From the NCBI GenBank assembly GCA_963629395.1, contig CAVGIV010000062.1, positions 1-15,236 of the forward strand: 15,236 nt of DNA. Direction: 5' to 3'. Positions 1 through 7,001 of this stretch are shown one piece after another. Both the position numbers and the translations under genes were made by a program. Each line of letters begins with the position of its first letter. Within the stretch, counting starts at the first letter, position 1. The stretch comes from CAG-791 sp963629395 (GTDB lineage Bacteria > Bacillota > Clostridia > Lachnospirales > Lachnospiraceae). The notes below the pieces were generated by a model, which searched no databases, was not told the DNA's origin, and worked only from the letters and a program-made list of their open reading frames with translations.

Positions 1-1
1 T

Positions 2-115
2 GCACTCAAGGAAACCTCGGTACCGGCACCGGTCAGCATCGGACAGGTGATCCTCGAGGACGTGGCAGGAACCGGTGTGAATATTGTTGCAGCCAAGAAC
101 GTGGCGAAGGGTTAA
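2..115 (+). CDS. DUF1667-type protein, C-terminal 37 residues only (5' end outside window)
   Basis: An open frame runs from the window edge to TAA at 113-115 and gives 37 residues, including PVSIGQVILEDVAGTGVN and then IVAAKNV before the stop. From memory, this matches the usual C-terminus of DUF1667 proteins (a pattern like APVKIGDVVIxNVxGTGVDVVATKN). These are small cysteine-containing proteins normally encoded with a GlpA-like FAD-dependent oxidoreductase and often glycerol kinase. The N-terminal cysteine region that would settle the family lies outside the window. The gene appears to belong to a separate operon ending at the hairpin at 208-250. The sequence shows a translated tail in good frame. 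The family call is pattern recognition and was not searched. Confidence 0.68.
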   Translation, partial: ALKETSVPAPVSIGQVILEDVAGTGVNIVAAKNVAKG

Positions 116-207
116 GAGCGTCTGATGTGCAAAAGGAAGCTGCACGGCAGCGTGGGTGTGAGTGAGCACCGCGTGGCAACAATCGCATAGAAGTTGGACA
201 GGCAGGG

Positions 208-250
208 ACACGGCCGGCCGGGCGGAAGCCTGACCGGCCGCGTCATTTTA
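208..250 (+). terminator. GC-rich hairpin, likely terminator of the upstream operon
   Basis: The left arm ACACGGCCGG (208-217) pairs with CCGGCCGCGT (234-243) with one mismatch. An inner stem CGGGC (219-223) pairs with GCCTG (228-232) around a GGAA tetraloop. The hairpin is followed by CATTTTA, a short, poor U-tract. It sits 92 bp after the DUF1667 stop and before the histidine kinase, so it probably separates the two operons. The rest of 116-351 holds no recognisable gene or clear promoter. Confidence 0.6.
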
Positions 251-351
251 ACCCGGCAGCAGGTTCTGATGTCTGTACAGGTCCGTTTGTGAGCATGAAC
301 GGAAGGAAAAGTGTTTTTGACAGGTGCGAGTGTAGGGAGCGAAAGCGCAGA

Positions 352-2136
352 ATGAAAAAGTGGATAACACGACTGGTGGGTAGCAAGCAGACCATTCGCT
401 GGAAAATCAATGCCGGCAGTATGCTGATTATTTCTGTACTGATTGTTCTGATGGGGATTTTTATCTACGTGCGGGTCTCCGGTATGGAATATCGGGCAGC
501 AGTCCAGCAGTATCGTACACTGACCAGAACAATGGGGGCCAGGCTGGATGAGAATTCGGATGCTTTCATAAACCAGATTAACTTTGTTGCGTTGGACGGA
601 ACGATGGCCGATCTGTTATCTGCCTTTTACCAATCGAGCAGCAATTACCAGACGATATCTGATATGCGCAGTCTGATTTCTCTGCGCAGCAATATTAAAA
701 ATGAGATTGGGGCAGTTTCTGTTTATGATACAGACGGGAAAGAAATTTTAAGCTGGGACAAAGCAAGAAATACCTTCGGGCATTTCAGCCTTCCGACACA
801 GCTTGAATTATCCAGGATCTGTCCATCCGGACGCATTACCTGCGAAATGGAGAATGGCCAGCTGGTATACAGCAGGGCTGTACGGATGCTGGATGGCGGA
901 GAAATCGTTGGATATATTTCTTTTTTGTATAACAAATCACAGTTTCAAAACAAGCTGGAAATTCTGGCAGAGGACAGGACCTGTTTTCTGGGACTGTATG
1001 ACAGTACATCGCGTCAGATGATTACAACGAATCAGGAGGGAAAAGGTGCTTATCTGCAGGCACTGGACGGCATGGATATGACAGAGCTTCCGGAGGGAGT
1101 AACAACCTTTGTGGAAGGAGTCGGAGAGGTTCTTTTGTGCGGCACTGCCTCTATTAATGATGGATGGTATGTAGTCAGCGGCATTCGAAGCAGTGAAATT
1201 TATGAGTCGCGAAATGTTTTTATAACTGTGATTCTGTGCTTCTTTCTGGTTGGAATGGCAATGATTTTGTGTATCAATATTCTGAATGAACGAATTGTGT
1301 CAAGACCGGTGCGGCAGATCATGCAGGCTGTAAAGCGCGTGCAGGAGGAGGATTATGAAATTACGCTGAATGTGCGTACGGGTGATGAGTTGGAGGAGCT
1401 GGCCAGAAGCTTTGAAGTGATGGCACATCGGATGGATCACCTGATCAATCAGAACCTGAAGGCGGGGCTGTCTTATCGTGAAATGCAGTTGGCACAGCTC
1501 CAGCAGCAGATTGAGCCGCATTTTCTCTATAACACGTTGGAATGTGTGAATTCACTGGCACAGCTGGAGCGGAAGGATGATGTCCGGCATGTTACCAGTG
1601 CCTTTGCACGGCTGATGCAGTCCAAAATGAATGATCAGATTTATGTTACAGTGAGGGAGGAAATCTCCTGCGCGGAAGCATTTCTGGAGATTTACAAGAT
1701 TATGCAGGCGCGATTTCTGGATTATGAAATTCAGGTGGATCCGGAGACACTGGACTGGAGAATTCCAAGCCTGATTGTCCAGCCGATGGTGGAGAATGCC
1801 GTGCTGCATGGGATTATTCCGAGCGGAAGAAAAGGCATTGTAACCGTCGAAGTGCGCAGAGAGGAAGAACTTCTGGCTGTCACGGTGTCCGATGACGGAA
1901 TCGGAATGGAGGCCTCAAAGGTCAGGGCAATTGAAGCATATGCCGGAGGGACAGCATCCGAAGAAGAAAAAGCAAGTCTGGGAATCGGAGTGAAGAATGT
2001 CCTCAAGCGCATCCGTCTTCTTTATGGATCCGGGGAGTACGTTACGGTTCTTAGTGATCCGGAATGGGGGACGACATTTACATTTATGCTGCCGCAGAGC
2101 AAGGAAGAGGATTCTTCAATACGGGGAATGGAGTGA
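352..2136 (+). CDS. Sensor histidine kinase, YesM/LytS type (two-component)
   Basis: A 594-residue membrane sensor kinase that autophosphorylates on histidine and passes the phosphate to the regulator encoded next. Visible order: short cytoplasmic N-terminus, TM1 (about 20-42), a roughly 245-residue extracellular sensing region, TM2 (about 289-311), HAMP (about 312-365), then a His_kinase domain with EPHFLYNTL (phospho-acceptor H390). The ATPase has an N-box PMVENAVLHG (N482), DDGIGM and GIGVKNVLKRI. This is the family that pairs with AraC-type response regulators for sugar ABC transporters. The frame is open upstream to a GTG at 289, but that codon has no good ribosome site. ATG 352 has AGGGAG at 334-339, though the spacing is long at 12 nt. 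The stop is one base before the next start codon, so the two genes are translationally coupled. The ligand is unknown, probably the sugar carried by the neighbouring binding protein. Confidence 0.93.
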   Translation: MKKWITRLVGSKQTIRWKINAGSMLIISVLIVLMGIFIYVRVSGMEYRAAVQQYRTLTRTMGARLDENSDAFINQINFVALDGTMADLLSAFYQSSSNYQTISDMRSLISLRSNIKNEIGAVSVYDTDGKEILSWDKARNTFGHFSLPTQLELSRICPSGRITCEMENGQLVYSRAVRMLDGGEIVGYISFLYNKSQFQNKLEILAEDRTCFLGLYDSTSRQMITTNQEGKGAYLQALDGMDMTELPEGVTTFVEGVGEVLLCGTASINDGWYVVSGIRSSEIYESRNVFITVILCFFLVGMAMILCINILNERIVSRPVRQIMQAVKRVQEEDYEITLNVRTGDELEELARSFEVMAHRMDHLINQNLKAGLSYREMQLAQLQQQIEPHFLYNTLECVNSLAQLERKDDVRHVTSAFARLMQSKMNDQIYVTVREEISCAEAFLEIYKIMQARFLDYEIQVDPETLDWRIPSLIVQPMVENAVLHGIIPSGRKGIVTVEVRREEELLAVTVSDDGIGMEASKVRAIEAYAGGTASEEEKASLGIGVKNVLKRIRLLYGSGEYVTVLSDPEWGTTFTFMLPQSKEEDSSIRGME

Positions 2137-2137
2137 A

Positions 2138-3697
2138 ATGGAACAGTTAACAGGTCGGTATTCTGTTGTATTGATTGACGATGAAGAATTGATTCTGCAG
2201 AGTCTGCAGGGAATTGTAAGCTGGAATGAGCTGCGATGTTGTGTGGAAGGCACAGCCAAAGACGGAGCGGAAGGGATCACATTGATTGAACGGCTACGGC
2301 CGAATATCGTAATTACCGATGTGAAGATGCCGGGGAAAAGCGGTCTTGATGTTGCGGACTACTGCAATGAGCATTTTCCGGAGACCAGAGTCATCGTTAT
2401 ATCGGCTTATGACGATTTTGCTTATGTTCAAAAGGCGATGTTTTCGAAAGCAGTGAACTATCTTCTGAAGCCGATTGACAGAGACCATCTGATAGAGACG
2501 GTTGAAAAGGCCATTCGGGAACTGGATCGGATGGCCCAGAAGCGCCTGCAGACCGAAAAAACACTGGAAAATGCGAAAACCCTGGCAACGTCCAGCTTAT
2601 TATTCAATCTGGCAAGGTATGGGACGGCCGGTTCCCGCAATGCGGACGCGAATTGGATTCGTGAGCAAATGCAGCAGGACAGTGTAGTTGTCATGGCAGC
2701 CTTTTACAATCTGAAGCTGGAGGTGACACCGACACTTGCCATTGCGCAGTCATACATTGAGCGTTCTCTTCAGCTGGCGGGCTATCGGCCGATTTTTGGG
2801 AGTGCGGATGATCACATTATTTTCCTGTGTCCCATAATGCCCGGGACGGATAAGGAAACGGCTAGGCAGAAGCTGGTCGAGGCAATTCGAGTATTTTTAC
2901 GGCACAGAACTTCGGAGCTTGGAGAGCTGGCTGTGTTCTGCGTCAGTCCGGTGTACAGCAACGAAGAACAGCTGCAGCAGTGCTACGGCATATGCCGTGA
3001 GATGGTGCAGCGCAGCTTTTTTTGCTCGGAAAGCCTTGTACTTGCAGAGTGTAAAAAGGCCGAAGCCGACATACCAAATCTGGAGATCAGTGAGCTGGTA
3101 TATGCAGTCATGCATGGTGATACGGAGAAGACGGAACGGATTCTTGAAGGCTGGAAGCGGGAGATTGTACGTACAGAGGATCAACAATTTGCATTGGCAA
3201 AGCTCCGGGAGATTTCAAGAGAAGTGACAAGGTGTGCGGCGAAGCTTGGAATGGAAACAACGAATCGGTGGGAGCATCAATATACGAACGAGAATTTTGA
3301 TGCCAGATATGCCTGTGTGATGAAAGGTGTGCAGGCGGTCTCCAGCTATGCCAAGCAGAAGGGAGATGTCGTCAGCTGCATGTGTCTGTACGTGCAGCAG
3401 CAGTATGCGGACCGGGAACTGAACCTGGAGAAGGTAGCGGACACCATGAAGCTCAACAGCAACTACTTAAGCCGTCTGTTTAAAAAGGAGAAGGGTGAGA
3501 ATTTTTCGGATTACCTGACGGATGTGCGGATGGAGAAGGCAAGGGAGCTTTTAAGCGGAACGCAGATGAAAACCTATCGGATCGCAGAGGAGGTAGGCTA
3601 TGGGGATCCGCATTATTTCAGCCAGGTTTTCAAAAAAAGGTACGGAATGGTCCCAGCGGAATACCGCAGAAAAACGGCTGCAGAATTTTCACTGTAA
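2138..3697 (+). CDS. Response regulator with REC and AraC-type DNA-binding domain, YesN type
   Basis: A 519-residue regulator. The receiver domain (about 8-125) shows the acidic pair D14/D15, phospho-acceptor D61 in ITDVKMP, and the lysine in NYLLKP. A long linker region (about 140-400) has no motif I recognise. The C-terminus (about 415-515) is a two-helix-turn-helix AraC domain with YADRELNLEKVADTM, NSNYLSRLFKKEKG, RIAEEVGYGDPHYFSQVFKK and the ending YGMVPAEYRR. The frame is open 47 codons further upstream (to 1997), but that stretch lies inside the kinase gene. ATG 2138 follows the kinase stop by one base, with GGAG just upstream, and starts the typical receiver sequence, so it is chosen. 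It likely activates the binding-protein operon that begins 177 bp downstream. Confidence 0.93.
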   Translation: MEQLTGRYSVVLIDDEELILQSLQGIVSWNELRCCVEGTAKDGAEGITLIERLRPNIVITDVKMPGKSGLDVADYCNEHFPETRVIVISAYDDFAYVQKAMFSKAVNYLLKPIDRDHLIETVEKAIRELDRMAQKRLQTEKTLENAKTLATSSLLFNLARYGTAGSRNADANWIREQMQQDSVVVMAAFYNLKLEVTPTLAIAQSYIERSLQLAGYRPIFGSADDHIIFLCPIMPGTDKETARQKLVEAIRVFLRHRTSELGELAVFCVSPVYSNEEQLQQCYGICREMVQRSFFCSESLVLAECKKAEADIPNLEISELVYAVMHGDTEKTERILEGWKREIVRTEDQQFALAKLREISREVTRCAAKLGMETTNRWEHQYTNENFDARYACVMKGVQAVSSYAKQKGDVVSCMCLYVQQQYADRELNLEKVADTMKLNSNYLSRLFKKEKGENFSDYLTDVRMEKARELLSGTQMKTYRIAEEVGYGDPHYFSQVFKKRYGMVPAEYRRKTAAEFSL

Positions 3698-3702
3698 AAC
3701 AC

Positions 3703-3738
3703 AGAATTGCCCCCTCATAACGGGGCAATTCTTTTTTT
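3703..3738 (+). terminator. Intrinsic terminator after the two-component genes
   Basis: A perfect 11-bp stem, AGAATTGCCCC (3703-3713) with GGGGCAATTCT (3722-3732), encloses an 8-nt loop and runs straight into seven T residues (3732-3738). It starts six bases after the regulator stop. It separates regulatory genes from transport genes, so the transporter operon needs its own promoter or depends on read-through. Confidence 0.93.
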
Positions 3739-3756
3739 ACAATGCGTATATCGGGT

Positions 3757-3800
3757 TCAGCACCTGCTGATTTTACAGAAATCGAGAGAGGCTGAAAAAT
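3757..3800 (+). promoter_or_regulatory. Candidate promoter and operator palindrome of the ABC transporter operon
   Basis: A 14-bp palindrome TCAGCACCTGCTGA (3757-3770) abuts a sigma-A-like -35 TTTACA (3772-3777). After a 17-bp spacer comes a weak -10 AAAAAT (3795-3800). The weak -10 fits an activator-dependent promoter. The direct repeat TACATGGG (3800-3807 and 3814-3821) follows at the likely transcription start. The location is right for control by the upstream YesN-type regulator, but no known operator consensus was matched. The promoter assignment is by eye. Confidence 0.4.
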
Positions 3801-3873
3801 ACATGGGGGTAGCTACATGGGAACCGTTTGAAAAACATAGGGTTCTCATTGGCTACATAAAAGGAGGAAAGGA

Positions 3874-5184
3874 ATGAAAAGATTACTGGTATTGGCACTG
3901 ACAGCTTGCATGCTGGGAGGAACGCTTGCCGGCTGTGGTTCATCCGGTGAGACCGGATCAGCTTCTTCGGAAACTGCAGCGTCGTCGGAAAGTTCGGATG
4001 AAAAAGAAGTTTCCATGGACATGATCTGGTGGACGGACGGAAATGAGACGGTAGCCATGCAGAAACTCATTGATGAATATCATGAGCTGCATCCCAACAT
4101 CACCATCAACATTCAGGAAATTGCCTACGATGACTTGAACACGAAGCTTCAGATGGCAATCGCCGGAGGGGAGGCACCGGCACTTTCGAGAGGAACAGAA
4201 ACGACCATCAGTAAGCTCCATGATTCCATGGTAAACCTTGCGGACTATACCGATGCAGATGCGCTTTCGGAGCAGTTCCTGGATTCTGTGGATTATCTGT
4301 ACAAGTCGGACGGACAGCTTGTGGCACTTCCTACGGAGGTTACTGCAAATGGCCTTGTTTACAACAAGACTGCATTTGAGGCAGCAGGCGTGAAGGTTCC
4401 GGAAAGTGCAGATGATATCTGGACCTGGGACGAATTCAAGGAGGCACTGCAGAAGGTGGTTGACAGCGGCGCTGTCAAATATGGCATGGCTGTAGACAAT
4501 GCAGCACACCGCTGGAGCACCATTTTGTATGAATTTGGCGGCAGTCTTGCCAATGAAAACGGAGGCAATCTTTCCAGCCAGGAAAGTCTGAATGCCATTA
4601 ACTTTACCAAAGGACTCAGTGATGCCGGATTATTCGTAGACAGTGTCTGGCTCAGCGGAGAGGACCCCAACAGCTTGTTCCGTTCCGGCCAGCTTGCCTG
4701 CCAGGTTTCCGGTACATGGATGATGCAGAATTATGACACGAACATTACGGATTTTGAGTGGGGCGTGACCTATATGCCGAAAGGAACCACCAGATCCTCC
4801 GTTCCGGGCGGAAAGAATATCACAGCATTTAAAGGAACCGGATGCGAGAAGGAAGCGGTTGATTTCCTTCTGTGGGTGACTGAAAAGGAACAGAATGAGC
4901 AGTACTGCCAGGAGAGCTTGTATGTATCTCCGCGCAAGGATTGCTCGGATATTGAATATCCGGTACGTGCAGAGGAGTTCGCAATTTTTGCCGACGAGCT
5001 TGCAAATACTCCGGAAACCGCCGGCTTTGATCTGAGCATGGCAGGATATACCTCTGTCGCGTATACGGATCTGAAGAACTACTGGCCGGAGGTCCTTGCG
5101 GGAACCATGTCTGCAGAGGAAATGGCAGAGCTGGTTGATCAGGATACGAACAGCTTTATGAAGGAAAACGGATATCTGAAGTGA
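3874..5184 (+). CDS. Sugar ABC transporter substrate-binding lipoprotein (CUT1, SBP_bac_1 family)
   Basis: A 436-residue extracellular sugar-binding lipoprotein. The signal peptide starts MKRLLVLALTACMLGG and ends in the lipobox LAGC, with lipidated C21. A Ser/Gly/Glu-rich linker follows to about residue 48. The mature part has the SBP_bac_1 pattern: IWWTDGNET, then LIDEYHELHPNITINI, and later GGKNITAFKGTGCEKEAVDFLLWV. The start has an ideal ribosome site AAGGAGG (3861-3867) six bases before ATG. It is first in the transport operon, followed by two permeases. By family it captures an oligosaccharide outside the membrane and docks on the permease pair. The substrate is not readable from sequence. 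The downstream alpha-glycosidase suggests an alpha-linked saccharide (inference). Confidence 0.94.
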   Translation: MKRLLVLALTACMLGGTLAGCGSSGETGSASSETAASSESSDEKEVSMDMIWWTDGNETVAMQKLIDEYHELHPNITINIQEIAYDDLNTKLQMAIAGGEAPALSRGTETTISKLHDSMVNLADYTDADALSEQFLDSVDYLYKSDGQLVALPTEVTANGLVYNKTAFEAAGVKVPESADDIWTWDEFKEALQKVVDSGAVKYGMAVDNAAHRWSTILYEFGGSLANENGGNLSSQESLNAINFTKGLSDAGLFVDSVWLSGEDPNSLFRSGQLACQVSGTWMMQNYDTNITDFEWGVTYMPKGTTRSSVPGGKNITAFKGTGCEKEAVDFLLWVTEKEQNEQYCQESLYVSPRKDCSDIEYPVRAEEFAIFADELANTPETAGFDLSMAGYTSVAYTDLKNYWPEVLAGTMSAEEMAELVDQDTNSFMKENGYLK

Positions 5185-5221
5185 TTTTGCAGCAGTAAGG
5201 GCCAGTAAAAGAGGTGATACG

Positions 5222-6118
5222 ATGGAAAAGCCAAAGACGAAAAAAAGGACATCACTGGAGCGGACCTTGTTTCCCTATATGATGATCCTGCCGAATCTTC
5301 TGATCTTTGTTATTTTTATTGCGGTGCCTGCCGTATTCGGCTTTGTCTATTCGCTGACGGATTGGGAAGGAATAGGTGCGCTGCATTTCATAGGCTTTAA
5401 GAATTACATAAAACTGTTTCAGGATACCAGATTCTGGATTTCCATCCGACAGACCTTTTTGTATGCATTGATTGCACTGCCCCTGATCGTTGCAATACCG
5501 CTTCTTCTTGCGACGCAGCTGGTGAAGAAAATACGCGGACGCAGTATCTTTCGGGCGATCTTCTACTGGCCGTCCATGATTTCGTACATTGTAGTAGGTC
5601 TCCTGTTCCAGTTTATTTTCGGAGATTCTACCGGTGTTATTAATTTTCTTCTGGAGAAAATGGGCGGAAGCTCGGTTGGGTGGTTTACGAACGGCGTATC
5701 GGCAATGGCAGTGGTTATCATTGCATCCGTGTGGTCAAGATCCGGATTCTACATGGTGACGTTTCTATCGGGACTTAGCAATATCAGTGAGAGCTATTAT
5801 GAGGCGGCGAAGGTGGACGGAGCAACCGGCTGGCGCCAGTTCGTATCGATTACGCTGCCTCTCCTGAAGCCGACGACGTTCCTGGTGATGATTCTGGGCT
5901 TCATTGATCTGTTCAAGCAGTACGGATTGGTGCTTACATTGACGGACGGAGGCCCTGCCGGAGCAACCAAGTTTGCAGTGCAGTATATCTATGAGCAGGC
6001 CTTTGATCGCTTCGAACTTGGCTATGCCAGCGCCTTGTCAATGATTCTTCTTCTCATTCTGGCAGTATTGACGCTGGTTCAGTTCAAGATCAATAAGGGA
6101 GGTGCCATCGATGCGTAG
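5222..6118 (+). CDS. CUT1 sugar ABC transporter permease, MalF/UgpA type
   Basis: A 298-residue inner-membrane permease with about six hydrophobic segments (first at about 17-45, last at about 272-291). The EAA loop that contacts the ATPase is visible as EAAKVDGATGWRQF starting at E194, followed by the typical TLPLLKPT. Ribosome site GAGGTGAT lies just before ATG 5222, 37 bp after the binding-protein stop. Length and motif order match first-permease (MalF-like) subunits of CUT1 importers, without the extra periplasmic loop of E. coli MalF. It overlaps the next gene by 8 bp, so the two are coupled and presumably form the heterodimeric channel. Confidence 0.94.
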   Translation: MEKPKTKKRTSLERTLFPYMMILPNLLIFVIFIAVPAVFGFVYSLTDWEGIGALHFIGFKNYIKLFQDTRFWISIRQTFLYALIALPLIVAIPLLLATQLVKKIRGRSIFRAIFYWPSMISYIVVGLLFQFIFGDSTGVINFLLEKMGGSSVGWFTNGVSAMAVVIIASVWSRSGFYMVTFLSGLSNISESYYEAAKVDGATGWRQFVSITLPLLKPTTFLVMILGFIDLFKQYGLVLTLTDGGPAGATKFAVQYIYEQAFDRFELGYASALSMILLLILAVLTLVQFKINKGGAIDA

Positions 6119-6932
6119 ACATAAAGGAAGTCTTGCAACTTATATCATTCTGATCTTTTTCGCACTGATCTATCTCGTGCCGATTATCTGGATGACACTA
6201 TCCTCCTTTAAGGCAGGAACGGAGCTGTTCAGCTATCCGCCGAAGCTCCTTCCATCGAAATTCACATTGACGAATTACATTGATGCATGGAATCGCGGCG
6301 ATTTTGGCCTTTACTTCCGCAATACTGCGATTGTTGCAGTTGCGGCGACGGCGCTGACCATTGTCATTAACACCATGGCGGGATATGCATTTGCCAAGTA
6401 TAAGTTTAAGGGAAGTACCTTCATCTTTATGTTTTTTATTTCGGCGCTGATGCTTCCGCTGGAGGTACTGATGATCCCGATCTTCCAGGTAATCCGGACC
6501 TTTGGGATGTACAACAATTTTCTCGGATTGATCATTCCGTGCGCAGCAACGCCGACAGGTGTATTTCTGGTTAGACAGTACTTTATGACCATTCCGGATG
6601 AGCTGATGGAAGCGGCAAGAGTGGATGGTGCCAGTGAAACGAGTATTTTCATTCGATTAATGCTTCCCATGGCGAAGCCGATTATGAGCGTCCTTGGAAT
6701 TTTCTCCTTCCTGTGGCGCTGGAATGACTATATGTGGCCGCTGGTTGTCATCCGCGACACAAAGAAGTATACCGTGCAGCTGGCACTTGCTAATTTCGCT
6801 GGACAGTATTCTGTAGACTGGGGAAGCCTTCTTGCAATGTCTGTGCTGACAATGATTCCGGTACTCGTTATTTTCCTGGTATTCCAGGAACAGTTTATGA
6901 AGGGAATGACGGCAGGAGCTGTCAAAGGCTGA
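6111..6932 (+). CDS. CUT1 sugar ABC transporter permease, MalG/UgpE type
   Basis: A 273-residue partner permease. The EAA loop is EAARVDGASETSIF starting at E167, followed by RLMLPMAKP, and the C-terminus QFMKGMTAGAVKG is the usual MalG-type ending. About six membrane segments are visible. The frame is open three codons upstream to GTG 6102, but ATG 6111 has GGGAGG (6097-6102) at proper spacing and overlaps the previous stop by 8 bp, so it is preferred. No ATP-binding subunit follows. Firmicute CUT1 importers commonly use a shared MsmK-type ATPase encoded elsewhere (established for the family, inferred here). Confidence 0.94.
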   Translation: MRRHKGSLATYIILIFFALIYLVPIIWMTLSSFKAGTELFSYPPKLLPSKFTLTNYIDAWNRGDFGLYFRNTAIVAVAATALTIVINTMAGYAFAKYKFKGSTFIFMFFISALMLPLEVLMIPIFQVIRTFGMYNNFLGLIIPCAATPTGVFLVRQYFMTIPDELMEAARVDGASETSIFIRLMLPMAKPIMSVLGIFSFLWRWNDYMWPLVVIRDTKKYTVQLALANFAGQYSVDWGSLLAMSVLTMIPVLVIFLVFQEQFMKGMTAGAVKG

Positions 6933-6940
6933 CAAAGATC

Positions 6941-6980
6941 GCGGCGGCTTCGGTGGATTGCAGAGACCCGGAGCCGCCGC
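6941..6980 (+). other. Strong stem-loop between the permease and GH31 genes
   Basis: GCGGCGGCTTCGG (6941-6953) pairs with CCGGAGCCGCCGC (6968-6980). This gives a 13-bp stem with one G-U pair and a 14-nt loop. No T-tract follows (AGAATAG), so it does not look like an intrinsic terminator. In the mRNA it may act as a processing or stability element that lets transporter and enzyme levels differ. The function is inferred. Confidence 0.6.
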
Positions 6981-7001
6981 AGAATAGTATGAGGTGACAT
7001 C

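Noticed and set aside
125..190. 21-codon ORF (starts MCKRKLHG) upstream of the terminator
   Set aside because: No ribosome site and no similarity seen. It is compatible with chance.
317..322. TTGACA as -35 of a kinase promoter
   Set aside because: No -10 at 16-18 bp downstream, and a transcript starting there would barely include the ribosome site.
289..351. GTG 289 as start of the histidine kinase (21 extra residues)
   Set aside because: There is no ribosome site before 289, and the added residues are highly charged and unlike the family N-terminus. ATG 352 has AGGGAG upstream and directly precedes the TM1 region.
1997..2137. Longer N-terminus for the response regulator
   Set aside because: It would lie inside the kinase gene in another frame. 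The receiver domain begins right after ATG 2138.
3820..3833. Catabolite-repression (cre) site, GGGAACCGTTTGAA
   Set aside because: It keeps the central CG but misses key outer positions of the consensus on both strands. Too weak to report.
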